32,699 nucleotides of DNA from an uncultured Oscillospiraceae bacterium. Lineage in GTDB: Bacteria; Bacillota; Clostridia; Oscillospirales; Ruminococcaceae. Of this stretch, positions 7,252-14,458 are shown in pieces. Below the pieces are notes generated by a model, which ran no database searches, had not been told where the DNA came from, and saw only the letters and a list, made by a program, of their open reading frames with translations. The translations under genes and the position numbers were made by a program. The first letter of the stretch is position 1; every line of letters begins with the position of its first letter. The stretch is taken from assembly GCA_949743955.1 (NCBI GenBank), contig CATJVQ010000050.1:1-32699 (forward strand), written 5' to 3'.

Positions 7252-8589
7252 TCACTGATTCAGGTATTTCTCCACGATATACTCCGCCTCCCCCATGTCG
7301 GCGATCCGCCCGTGATCCAGCCAGATGGCCCGGTCGCACATGCTCACGATGTCCCCCGCCGAGTGCGAGACAAAGAGCACTGTCGTGCCCCGGCCGGTCA
7401 GCTCCTCCATTTTCCGGTGGCACTTCTTCTGGAACTCGAAGTCGCCCACGGAGAGGATCTCGTCGATAATCAGCACATCCGGCGTGTGGCAGGTGGCGAT
7501 AGCAAAGCCGAGGCGGGCAATCATGCCGGAGGAGTAGTTCTTAATCGGCACGTTCTCGAACCCGTGCAGCCCGGCGAAATCAATGATGCCCTCATACCGC
7601 CGGCGCATCTCCTCACGGGGATACCCGAGGATGGCCCCGCCCAGAAAGACGTTCTCCGTCGCCGACAGATCGAAGTCGAACCCCGCGCCCAGCTCGATGA
7701 GCGGCGCGACCGTGCCCGTCACCTCGACACGCCCCTTCGTGGGGCGCAGCACGCCGCAGATCACCTTGAGCATCGTGCTCTTGCCGGAGCCGTTGAGGCC
7801 GATGAGCCCGACCCTCTCGCCCCGCCGGACCTCGAAGCTGATGTCCTTAAGGGCCCAGAACTCCTCGAACAGGAGCTGGCGCTTCAGGAGTTTGATGCAG
7901 TATTCCTTGATGCTGTCGATACGCTCGCTGCTGATGTTAAAAAGCATCGACACATTTTCCACCTGTACCGCCACGTCCCTGGCGGGGTGGGTGACGCGGG
8001 TATAAAACCGGTTGACGGTGTCCGCGCAGCGCTCGGAGAGGGCGGATGTCCGCGGCTTCTCGGGCAGGTGCCCGCCGCTTTGCAGATAGCGCTGGATGGG
8101 CGGGACATACCGGAAAACGGTGATGCCCGCCTCCCGCAGCGCATCCGGGCTGTACTGGCCCAGATAGAGGAGCTTCCCTTCGGCGCGTGAGGCGAGGGCG
8201 TGGGGAAGGGATTCGTCCGCTTCCCCGGCACTCAGCAGCTCCTCCCATTGGGGGATACCCGTTTCCCGCAGTACGCCGGTGAGAAAATCCGCCGGGAGCG
8301 GCAGGAGGGACACCAGAAAAATCCGTGCCCCCGCCCGGGCGGCGCAGTCGTACACCTTCTTTAGCAGGGGGTTGAGCGCCATATGGGTGCGGAGAAATTC
8401 CAGCTCCGCCTGTGTAAAGGCGGGGGCGGGAGTTTCGTCTTTGAGGCGCGCATGAAACGGTTCGTCCGCAGGAAGAAACTGCCGAAGCAGAAGTGTGTCG
8501 AAAACCTCAAACGCGATGCAGGGAAAGCGTTCCGCTTCCCGCAGGAGTGTGGAGAGTGTGTAGTAATTTTTTAACCTGTACCCCGGCAA
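7252..8589 (-). CDS. Wzt-type polysaccharide ABC ATPase with N-terminal degenerate HAD domain
   Basis: The protein has 445 residues from the TTG at 8589 (AGGTGG 5 bases upstream; a GTG at 8598 is the alternative). Residues about 205-445 form a Wzt/TagH-class nucleotide-binding domain: Walker A GLNGSGKST (264-272), TENVFLGG, signature NYSSGM (351-356), Walker B DVLIIDE (371-377) and H-loop His409. Residues about 20-190 resemble a HAD domain whose normal FDxFDT motif reads FEVFDT, so the nucleophile Asp is Glu28; the motif IV region reads YLGQYSPDAL instead of a GDN-type acidic motif. It therefore looks catalytically inactive. The protein ends right after the NBD, without the C-terminal carbohydrate-binding domain of many Wzt proteins. 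It powers export with the permease encoded just upstream. Confidence 0.85.
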   Translation of the reverse strand: MPGYRLKNYYTLSTLLREAERFPCIAFEVFDTLLLRQFLPADEPFHARLKDETPAPAFTQAELEFLRTHMALNPLLKKVYDCAARAGARIFLVSLLPLPADFLTGVLRETGIPQWEELLSAGEADESLPHALASRAEGKLLYLGQYSPDALREAGITVFRYVPPIQRYLQSGGHLPEKPRTSALSERCADTVNRFYTRVTHPARDVAVQVENVSMLFNISSERIDSIKEYCIKLLKRQLLFEEFWALKDISFEVRRGERVGLIGLNGSGKSTMLKVICGVLRPTKGRVEVTGTVAPLIELGAGFDFDLSATENVFLGGAILGYPREEMRRRYEGIIDFAGLHGFENVPIKNYSSGMIARLGFAIATCHTPDVLIIDEILSVGDFEFQKKCHRKMEELTGRGTTVLFVSHSAGDIVSMCDRAIWLDHGRIADMGEAEYIVEKYLNQ

Positions 8590-8600
8590 ATGTCCCACCT

Positions 8601-9386
8601 CTAAATGTGCAGGATAAAGTGATCCTGTAATTTTTTGAATACAGCTGTCCCGGCCGCCAGCATCAGCGCCCCTGCACCGAAGCAGTACAGATTGGTGTCC
8701 CACTCCGGGACCGTGCCCGCCAGCACGAGCAGGCGGAAATATTTGATGTACTGATAGAGGGGGTTCCAGAATACAATTTTCTGCATGACGGGGGGAAGGA
8801 TCTCAATGGGGTAGAAGATGGGTGTCAAATAGGTCCAGGCGGTGATGAGCACACTGTACAGGTGCCCCACGTCTCGAAAATAGACATTGACGGCGGAGAG
8901 GATGAGGCTCAGTCCGCTCGAAAAGAGGAACAACCCCACAAGCGGCGCCCAAAACAGGAGGAGGGACGGATAGAAAGGCGAATGTGTGATCAGCATGACG
9001 ATAAGGAGGGCGATGAGGGAGAAACCGAAGTTGACAAGGCAGGAGAGCACCTTTGAGAGAGGGAACAGATACTTGGGGATGTATACCTTTTTGATCAGCC
9101 CCGCGTTGCCGACAATGGACATCAGCGCCTGGGAGGTGGAGTCCGCATTGAGGGCGAAAACGATGTTCCCCGTGAGCAGATAGACAGGGAAATTTTCGAT
9201 GTTGGAGCGGAAGATCGTGGAAAAGACGAGTGTCATGACAAGCATCATGAGCAGCGGATTGAGAACTGTCCAGACAAGCCCCAGAAACGAGCGGCGGTAG
9301 CGCACCTTGATGTCGCGCACGACCAGCTCCCGCAATAGGCCGCTGTAACGCCGGAACGTTCCCCATCGCGCGGCGAACTTCCGCAT
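8601..9386 (-). CDS. ABC-2 type polysaccharide export permease (Wzm/TagG-like)
   Basis: From the ATG at 9386 the protein has 261 residues. After a cytoplasmic N-terminus with LRELVVRDIKVRYRRSFLG, the hallmark start of ABC-2 polysaccharide permeases, come about six membrane segments (PLLMMLVMTLVFSTIF, VLSCLVNFGFSLIALLIVML, LVGLFLFSSGLSLILSAVNV, a segment with TYLTPIFYPIEILP, and others). The NVYFRDVGH and PIFYPIEILP motifs are typical of O-antigen/teichoic acid exporters. It forms the membrane channel for the Wzt-type ATPase encoded next. AGGAGG upstream of the ATG supports this start over the longer frame. It is the first gene of the operon; a weak promoter candidate (TTGGCT, 17 bases, CATATT on the minus strand) lies near 9445-9475, after the terminator of the preceding gene. 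Confidence 0.88.
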   Translation of the reverse strand: MRKFAARWGTFRRYSGLLRELVVRDIKVRYRRSFLGLVWTVLNPLLMMLVMTLVFSTIFRSNIENFPVYLLTGNIVFALNADSTSQALMSIVGNAGLIKKVYIPKYLFPLSKVLSCLVNFGFSLIALLIVMLITHSPFYPSLLLFWAPLVGLFLFSSGLSLILSAVNVYFRDVGHLYSVLITAWTYLTPIFYPIEILPPVMQKIVFWNPLYQYIKYFRLLVLAGTVPEWDTNLYCFGAGALMLAAGTAVFKKLQDHFILHI

Positions 9387-9469
9387 ACATTTCTCCCTCC
9401 TTTTGCCGGCGCTTCTCTCTTGTTGTTCCCGCACGGGAGCGGAATATGCGCAGAACCGGCGTGAAAGCC

Positions 9470-9504
9470 AAAAAGAGGACGAAAGCCAAGCGGCTTTCGT
9501 CCTC
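9470..9504 (-). terminator. Rho-independent terminator after the Cys-rich gene
   Basis: A 13-bp perfect stem (GAGGACGAAAGCC, 9475-9487, with 9492-9504) and a four-base loop are followed on the minus strand by five T. It separates the Cys-rich gene pair from the glycan operon downstream. Confidence 0.88.
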
Positions 9505-9526
9505 GGGACAACAAATGTAGAGAAAG

Positions 9527-9958
9527 TTACAGAGTAATTTCATAGATGCAGGATTTTCCATCGCGCAGGACGGAACGCTTTAGAGACGCCTTTACCTCCC
9601 GCCCGCAGACCTTTGCGAACATCTTCTGTGCATAGAAGGTGGAGCACTCGCAGAACAGCGGCGAAATGGTTTCCTGCACGTTCGCCGCGATCGGGCAGAC
9701 GCAGGACGGCTTATTTTCATCCGCGAAAATTGTTTTTTTGTCCTCACTGCGGGTGATTATCCAGCCCAGAGTATTTTCCAGAAAGGAGATGAATCCCTCC
9801 AGATCCCCGACATACGGGGCGAGCATGCGATCCATCTGATTGACCTCATAGTGGAAGTCTGCGCAGCTTTTTAACAGGCAGGTCCTCTCGCAGCTGTTCT
9901 TACATTCTTTCAGCAGATGGTTTGCCAGCTCTGCGCAGAAATCAAAATTTTTATCCAT
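9527..9958 (-). CDS. Small cysteine-rich cytoplasmic protein, unassigned
   Basis: This 143-residue protein has about ten cysteines: KECKNSCERTCLLKSC near the N-terminus, then SCVCP and FCECS in the middle and a final SCIYEITL. The end, with VKASLKRSVLRDGKSCIYEITL-like spacing, resembles the C-terminus of V4R/methanogen-output-type sensory or thiazoline-carboxylate-hydrolase-like domains, which finish with a Ser-x-LR-G-x-x-C-x-Y-x-I pattern. A metal- or Fe-S-binding role is plausible but not proven. There is no signal peptide or membrane segment. It follows the DUF3795 gene by 16 bases on the same strand and ends at a strong terminator, so the two Cys-rich proteins are probably one transcription unit. 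Function unknown. Confidence 0.7.
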   Translation of the reverse strand: MDKNFDFCAELANHLLKECKNSCERTCLLKSCADFHYEVNQMDRMLAPYVGDLEGFISFLENTLGWIITRSEDKKTIFADENKPSCVCPIAANVQETISPLFCECSTFYAQKMFAKVCGREVKASLKRSVLRDGKSCIYEITL

Positions 9959-9974
9959 GGCGCAGTATATCCTT

Positions 9975-10358
9975 TCATTCCAGCGGCCGCTCCCCAGTTC
10001 GGATGAAGTCTATCAGCATCTCCAGATCGAAGAAATCATCGTAATCGCCGTAGAGACCTTCGCGGTGATAGAGGATGCCGTTTTTTTCATTGCGCTCCAG
10101 GCAGTCTAGAAGCTCATCCATACCATACCGCTGAATGAACAGCCGGAATGCCTGCGGTTTATTCTTTTTCAAAAGACCCTTGCGGCATTCCTCATCGCAG
10201 GCATAACACCCCTCCAGTCCCTTTTCACGGGAACAGCTCCGATTTTCGCACCAGAGCAGGTCGGGACAATCATCCGCATGGCAGCCGGCGCAGTGCGTAT
10301 TTTTCGAGCACAGACAGCAGGCCAATCCGCACCGCGCAATACCCAGCTCTCTTTTCAC
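9975..10358 (-). CDS. DUF3795-like cysteine-rich protein
   Basis: This 127-residue protein has its cysteines packed in the first half: ARCGLACCLCSKNTHCAGC, DDCPDLLWCENRSC, and EGCYACDEEC. The opening GLxCxxC...CxGC pattern followed by CxxxxC...GxxxCxxC is what I recall of DUF3795 proteins, which are thought to bind zinc or another metal. The second half is helical and acidic (FDLEMLIDFIRTG) without cysteines. It has its own promoter 30 bases upstream and is followed by a second Cys-rich gene. It is divergent from xylulokinase, and the two promoters lie side by side. No catalytic function is known for the family. Confidence 0.78.
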   Translation of the reverse strand: MKRELGIARCGLACCLCSKNTHCAGCHADDCPDLLWCENRSCSREKGLEGCYACDEECRKGLLKKNKPQAFRLFIQRYGMDELLDCLERNEKNGILYHREGLYGDYDDFFDLEMLIDFIRTGERPLE

Positions 10359-10387
10359 ATATCTTCACCCTTTCTTCCACCGTATCT

Positions 10388-10416
10388 AGTATATTTCATC
10401 TGTACTGGAAAATCAA
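10388..10416 (-). promoter_or_regulatory. Sigma-A-type promoter for the Cys-rich operon
   Basis: On the minus strand TTGATT (10411-10416) and TATACT (10388-10393) are separated by exactly 17 bases, 30 bases before the DUF3795 start. Confidence 0.75.
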
Positions 10417-10426
10417 GAGGGATCGC

Positions 10427-10455
10427 TTGAAATGAGGGCCGGAGTACAGTATCAT
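10427..10455 (+). promoter_or_regulatory. Sigma-A-type promoter for xylulokinase
   Basis: TTGAAA (10427-10432) and TATCAT (10450-10455) are 17 bases apart, about 33 bases before the xylB start codon. It is arranged divergently, without overlap, with the Cys-rich operon promoter. Confidence 0.65.
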
Positions 10456-10487
10456 AGAGGAGAAGTTTCTCAAGGGGAGGAAAAGAA

Positions 10488-11978
10488 ATGGCGGTCGTTT
10501 TGGGAATCGATATCGGGACGGGCAGCCTCAAGGGGATGCTGCTGGATACGGAAAAAGGGGTGCTCGCTGTCCGGGCGAAGGGATACGGTGTGGACTTTCC
10601 CCGCCCGGACTATGCGGAGCAGGATCCGCAGGTGTGGTGGAGCGCGTTTCTGGACGTATTGAGCGAACTGTGGGGCGTACTGCGACTAAAAAAGCCGGAA
10701 GCGAAGATCGCCGCCATTGGCCTCTCCGGGCAGATGCACGGGCTTGTCCTCACGGACAACAACAGGGAAGCGGTCCGCCCGGCTATCCTCTGGCTGGATC
10801 AGCGCTCGAAGGATCAGCTTGCAGAGATCGGGCGGGAGATGAGCGAAGAGGAGATGGGAGAAATCTTTTGCAACCGCGTAAGCTGCGGGTTTGCGTTTCC
10901 GTCGCTTCTGTGGGTGCGTGAAAACGAGCCGGAGACGCTGGAAAAGGCGGCCGCCCTCCTGTGCCCGAAGGATTACCTGCGGATGAGGCTCACCGGGAAG
11001 GCCGGAGCGGAGGCGGTGGACGCATCGTCAACCTGCCTGTTTGATACGGCGAAACGGGATTGGGCCTATGAAGTCATCGACCGGTTCGGCCTTCCCCGGC
11101 GTCTGTTCCCGCCGGTCGGGGAGCCGATGGATGTGGCCGGCTTTGTCTCCTCCGCGTGCGCCGGGGAAACCGGACTGCCCGAGGGCATCCCGGTTGTCTA
11201 CGGTTCCGGGGATCAGCCGGCGCAGAGCATCGGGAACGGCGTGTTCGAGGAGGGGAGCCTCATCTGCAACCTCGGCACCGGCGGGCAGATCTCCGCCTTC
11301 GTCCGGGAGCCGCGCTATGACAGGTGCCTGCGGACGAACACCTTCTGCCACGCGGCCGGGGGCTATACGCTCTTCGGCGCGACACTGTGCGGCGGGAAGT
11401 CGATGCGCTGGGTGAAAAACGATGTGTTCCACATGGATTCCTACGCGCAGGCGGACAGGGAGGCGGCGGCTGTCCCCGCCGGGTCGGACGGGGCTATCTA
11501 TCTGCCCTACCTCTCCGGTGAACGGACGCCGCACATGGATCCGGACGCTAAGGGGACGTTCTTCGGCCTGACACTCCGCCACGGCCGGGGCCATTTCCTG
11601 CGGGCTGTGATGGAGGGGGTGGCCTACAGCCTGCGGGACTGCCTGACGCTGATGCAGGAGCTGGGCGCGGACGCGCCGGAGGTGATCGCCTCCGGCGGCG
11701 GGGCGGCGTCCGGAGTATGGCTCCAGATTCAGGCGGACATCCTGCAGAAGCCGGTGCGGGCCTGTACAGTGAAGGAGCAGGCGTGCCTAGGGGCGTGCCT
11801 GCTCGCCGCCGTGGGGACGGGGCTGCTTCCGTCGCTCACGGAGGGGCGGCGGCGCTTCGTCACCATGGAGGAAACGAGCTGGGAACCCATCCCCGCGCAC
11901 CGGGCCGTGTATGACGAGCGGTACGGCACGTTCCAGGAACTATACCGGCGGACAAAAGATCTGATGAAAGCCAAATGA
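10488..11978 (+). CDS. xylB: Xylulokinase (FGGY carbohydrate kinase)
   Basis: This 496-residue protein phosphorylates D-xylulose to xylulose 5-phosphate with ATP in the cytoplasm. The N-terminal GIDIGTGSLKGMLLD is the FGGY phosphate-binding strand. LSGQMHGLVLTD and PAILWLDQRS are the xylulokinase-specific substrate motifs, YGSGDQPAQSIG carries the catalytic-base Asp (usually GGGD), and GTGGQIS plus ASGGGAASGVWLQIQADILQKPV mark the C-terminal ATP-binding domain. Length is normal for XylB. The start has AGGGGAGG upstream. No xylose isomerase, transporter or regulator is adjacent; the gene stands alone behind its own promoter and has no clear terminator before the CODH promoter. Another FGGY pentulose kinase is the main alternative, but the MHGL motif favours xylulose. 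Confidence 0.87.
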   Translation: MAVVLGIDIGTGSLKGMLLDTEKGVLAVRAKGYGVDFPRPDYAEQDPQVWWSAFLDVLSELWGVLRLKKPEAKIAAIGLSGQMHGLVLTDNNREAVRPAILWLDQRSKDQLAEIGREMSEEEMGEIFCNRVSCGFAFPSLLWVRENEPETLEKAAALLCPKDYLRMRLTGKAGAEAVDASSTCLFDTAKRDWAYEVIDRFGLPRRLFPPVGEPMDVAGFVSSACAGETGLPEGIPVVYGSGDQPAQSIGNGVFEEGSLICNLGTGGQISAFVREPRYDRCLRTNTFCHAAGGYTLFGATLCGGKSMRWVKNDVFHMDSYAQADREAAAVPAGSDGAIYLPYLSGERTPHMDPDAKGTFFGLTLRHGRGHFLRAVMEGVAYSLRDCLTLMQELGADAPEVIASGGGAASGVWLQIQADILQKPVRACTVKEQACLGACLLAAVGTGLLPSLTEGRRRFVTMEETSWEPIPAHRAVYDERYGTFQELYRRTKDLMKAK

Positions 11979-12007
11979 GAAAGGATAAAGAAAATTCGGA
12001 AATATAG

Positions 12008-12036
12008 TTGACTGATTTTGTCGGATTTGATATATT
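12008..12036 (+). promoter_or_regulatory. Strong promoter of the CODH operon
   Basis: TTGACT (12008-12013) and TATATT (12031-12036) with a 17-base spacer, in a locally AT-rich island. The predicted transcript has a ~60-base leader before the GGGAGG ribosome site and ATG at 12104. I see no obvious operator palindrome. Confidence 0.78.
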
Positions 12037-12103
12037 TAAAGGGAGAATAAAGGCTCGAGGGTACACAAATGCGCCGTCAAAACAGAGAACGGGAGGAATA
12101 CAT

Positions 12104-13987
12104 ATGAATCAGTGCTATGGCTGCAACACCTGCCGCAGCGCGGATAAGCCGCTGGAGGAATACATCCGCTCGCTGCCCATGCAGACATCCCATCACCGGG
12201 TGGAGAGCCAGTCCGTTAAGTGTGGCTTCGGCCTGCAGGGGGTCTGCTGCCGCCTGTGCTCAAACGGCCCCTGCCGCATCACGCCCGACGCCGGACGCGG
12301 CATCTGCGGCGCGACAGCGGATGTCATCGTGGCGCGCAATTTCTTGCGCGCGGTCGCCTCCGGATCCGGCTGCTATATCCACGTGGTAGAAAATACCGCC
12401 CTCAACCTCAAGAATACCGCGCTGGCCAAGGGGGTCATCAAGGGCGAAAACGCGCTGGCTCATCTGTGTGAGCTGTTCGGCATCGAGCGGACAGAGAAGT
12501 ATGCCGACGCGCTCGCCGTCGCGCAGGCGGTGCTCGACGATCTCTACCGCCCCGAATATGAAAAGATGCGCCTAGTGGAAAAGATGGCGTATGCCCCCCG
12601 CCTGGCGAAGTGGAGGGAGCTGGGGCTCCTGCCCGGCGGCGCGAATGCCGAAATCGTCAAGGGTGTGGTCAAGTGCTCTACGAACCTCAGCTCCGACCCT
12701 GTCGACATGCTCCTCTCCTGCTTAAAGCTTGGCATCTCCACAGGCATCTATGGCCTGACCTTGACCAACCTTCTCAACGACGTCATGCTCGGCGAGCCGG
12801 AGATTCGCCCCGCGCCGGTGGGGCTGGGCGTTATTGACGCGGATTACATCAATATCATGATTACCGGGCACCAGCACTCGATGTTCTCCTTCCTCCAGGA
12901 TCGCCTCATTGAGCCGGATGTCGTAGAAAAGGCGAAGGCGGCGGGGGCGAAGGGCTTCCGCCTGGTGGGATGCACGTGCGTGGGGCAGGATCTGCAGCTG
13001 CGCGGCGCCCACTACACGGAGGTTTTCGAGGGACATGCCGGCAACAACTACACCTCCGAAGCTGTGCTCGCCACCGGCGCCATCGACGCGGTGCTCTCTG
13101 AGTTTAACTGCACCCTGCCCGGTATCGAGCCCATCTGCGACGAGCTCAAAATCAAGCAGATCTGCCTCGACGATGTGGCCAAGAAGCAGAACGCCGAATA
13201 CCGCCCGTTCCGCTTCGAGACACGCAAAGAGGACAGCGACGCCATCATCGATGAGATTATCGCCGCCTACCGTGCGCGCCGCGGGGAAGTGCCGCTGCGC
13301 TTGCAGCCGGATCACGGCAACCGGAACACGGTCACGGGCGTATCAGAGGTTTCGCTCAAAAAGTTCCTCGGCGGGAACTGGAAGCCGCTCATCGATCTCA
13401 TTGTCGCGGGGGAGATCAAGGGCATCGCGGGGGTTGTGGGGTGCTCGAACCTCACCTTCGGCGGGCACGATGTGCTCACTGTTGACCTCACGCGGGAGCT
13501 GATTCAGCGCGACATCCTCGTCCTGAGTGCGGGATGCTCCTCCGGCGGGCTCGAGAACTGCGGGCTGATGACACCGGAGGCCGCGTCGCTGGCCGGGCCG
13601 CGCCTGCGCGCCGTATGTGAGAAGCTGGGCATTCCGCCCGTGCTCAATTTCGGGCCGTGTCTGGCCATCGGGCGGCTGGAGATTGTCGCGACCGAGCTGG
13701 CGGAGGCCATCGGGGTGGATCTGCCGCAGCTTCCGCTGGTGCTCTCCGCGCCGCAGTGGCTCGAGGAACAGGCGCTGGCGGACGGCGCGTTCGGCCTCGC
13801 TTTGGGGCTGCCGCTGCATCTGGGCGAGCCGCCGTTCATCACGGGCAGCCGCCTGGTCACACGGGTGCTGACCGAGGACATGAAGGCGCTCACCGGCGGA
13901 CAGGTCATCATCGATCCGGACGGCGCTTCCGCCGCGCGGACGCTCGAAGGCATCATCTTGGAAAAGCGTGCCGGACTGAAAATTTAG
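12104..13987 (+). CDS. cooS: Anaerobic Ni-Fe-S carbon monoxide dehydrogenase, atypical CooS
   Basis: This 627-residue protein keeps all expected cluster ligands. Cys40 and Cys48 fit the intersubunit D-cluster; Cys49, Cys52, Cys57 and Cys68 fit the B-cluster; His256 (TGHQHS), Cys292, Cys336, Cys447 (GCSN), Cys478 (AGCSS) and Cys519 (FGPC) fit the Ni-Fe-S C-cluster. CODH interconverts CO and CO2 and passes electrons to CooF, encoded next. Several second-sphere positions differ from the classical enzyme. The AHSDH proton-relay segment reads CYIHVV (90-95), the HGH motif reads TGH, and the catalytic Lys of APEWMSEKA becomes Gln556 in APQWLEEQA. The N-terminus carries an extra C4-x2-C7-x2-C10 motif. 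The start is set by GGGAGG upstream of ATG 12104. CODH is clear; efficient CO oxidation is not. Confidence 0.85.
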   Translation: MNQCYGCNTCRSADKPLEEYIRSLPMQTSHHRVESQSVKCGFGLQGVCCRLCSNGPCRITPDAGRGICGATADVIVARNFLRAVASGSGCYIHVVENTALNLKNTALAKGVIKGENALAHLCELFGIERTEKYADALAVAQAVLDDLYRPEYEKMRLVEKMAYAPRLAKWRELGLLPGGANAEIVKGVVKCSTNLSSDPVDMLLSCLKLGISTGIYGLTLTNLLNDVMLGEPEIRPAPVGLGVIDADYINIMITGHQHSMFSFLQDRLIEPDVVEKAKAAGAKGFRLVGCTCVGQDLQLRGAHYTEVFEGHAGNNYTSEAVLATGAIDAVLSEFNCTLPGIEPICDELKIKQICLDDVAKKQNAEYRPFRFETRKEDSDAIIDEIIAAYRARRGEVPLRLQPDHGNRNTVTGVSEVSLKKFLGGNWKPLIDLIVAGEIKGIAGVVGCSNLTFGGHDVLTVDLTRELIQRDILVLSAGCSSGGLENCGLMTPEAASLAGPRLRAVCEKLGIPPVLNFGPCLAIGRLEIVATELAEAIGVDLPQLPLVLSAPQWLEEQALADGAFGLALGLPLHLGEPPFITGSRLVTRVLTEDMKALTGGQVIIDPDGASAARTLEGIILEKRAGLKI

Positions 13988-14003
13988 GGAAGGGCGGAGT
14001 GTC

Positions 14004-14453
14004 ATGAGACGAATTTTCATCGACGCGGACAAGTGCGACGGCTGCAAAAACTGTTCGCTTGCCTGCATGAACGCCCACCGGGCCGGCGGGGAGGACAATA
14101 TCTACACGCTGGACTTAAATAATCCGGCCAACGAGAGCCGCAACTTCATCCGCTTGGACAGAGAGAAGCATTACCGCCCCATCTTCTGCCGCCACTGCGA
14201 TGTGCCCATGTGCGCGGGGAGCTGCATGAGCGGCGCATTGCAGAAGGATCCGCAGACCGGCCTTGTCACCTACGACGAAACGCGCTGCGGCTCGTGCTAT
14301 ATGTGCGTGATGAACTGCCCGTTCGGCGTGCCGAAGCCGGATCGCGTCTCGCGTACCAAGGTGATCAAGTGCGATTTCTGCAAGGATAAGGGCGGCGAGC
14401 CGAGCTGTGTAAAGGCCTGCCCGAAAAAAGCAATCTGGGTGGAGGAGGTTTGA
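14004..14453 (+). CDS. cooF: CooF-like ferredoxin with four [4Fe-4S] sites
   Basis: This 149-residue polyferredoxin has sixteen cysteines in four groups: Cys11/14/17/21 (CDGCKNCSLAC), Cys62/65/70/74 (CRHCDVPMCAGSC), Cys95/98/101/105 (CGSCYMCVMNC) and Cys123/126/135/139 (CDFC...CVKAC). This is the HycB/CooF pattern of electron-transfer subunits. It should carry electrons between CooS and the flavoprotein encoded directly after it. The ATG lies 16 bases after the cooS stop with GGGCGGAG upstream. The 3' end (GGAGGAGG inside the last codons) provides the ribosome site of the next gene, so translation of the three genes is tightly linked. Confidence 0.9.
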   Translation: MRRIFIDADKCDGCKNCSLACMNAHRAGGEDNIYTLDLNNPANESRNFIRLDREKHYRPIFCRHCDVPMCAGSCMSGALQKDPQTGLVTYDETRCGSCYMCVMNCPFGVPKPDRVSRTKVIKCDFCKDKGGEPSCVKACPKKAIWVEEV

Positions 14454-14458
14454 GCGTG

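Noticed and set aside
12104-13987. Assignment as hydroxylamine reductase (hybrid-cluster protein) because of the shared fold
   Set aside because: The B-, C- and D-cluster Cys spacing and the neighbouring cooF and flavoprotein genes fit CODH, not the hybrid-cluster protein.
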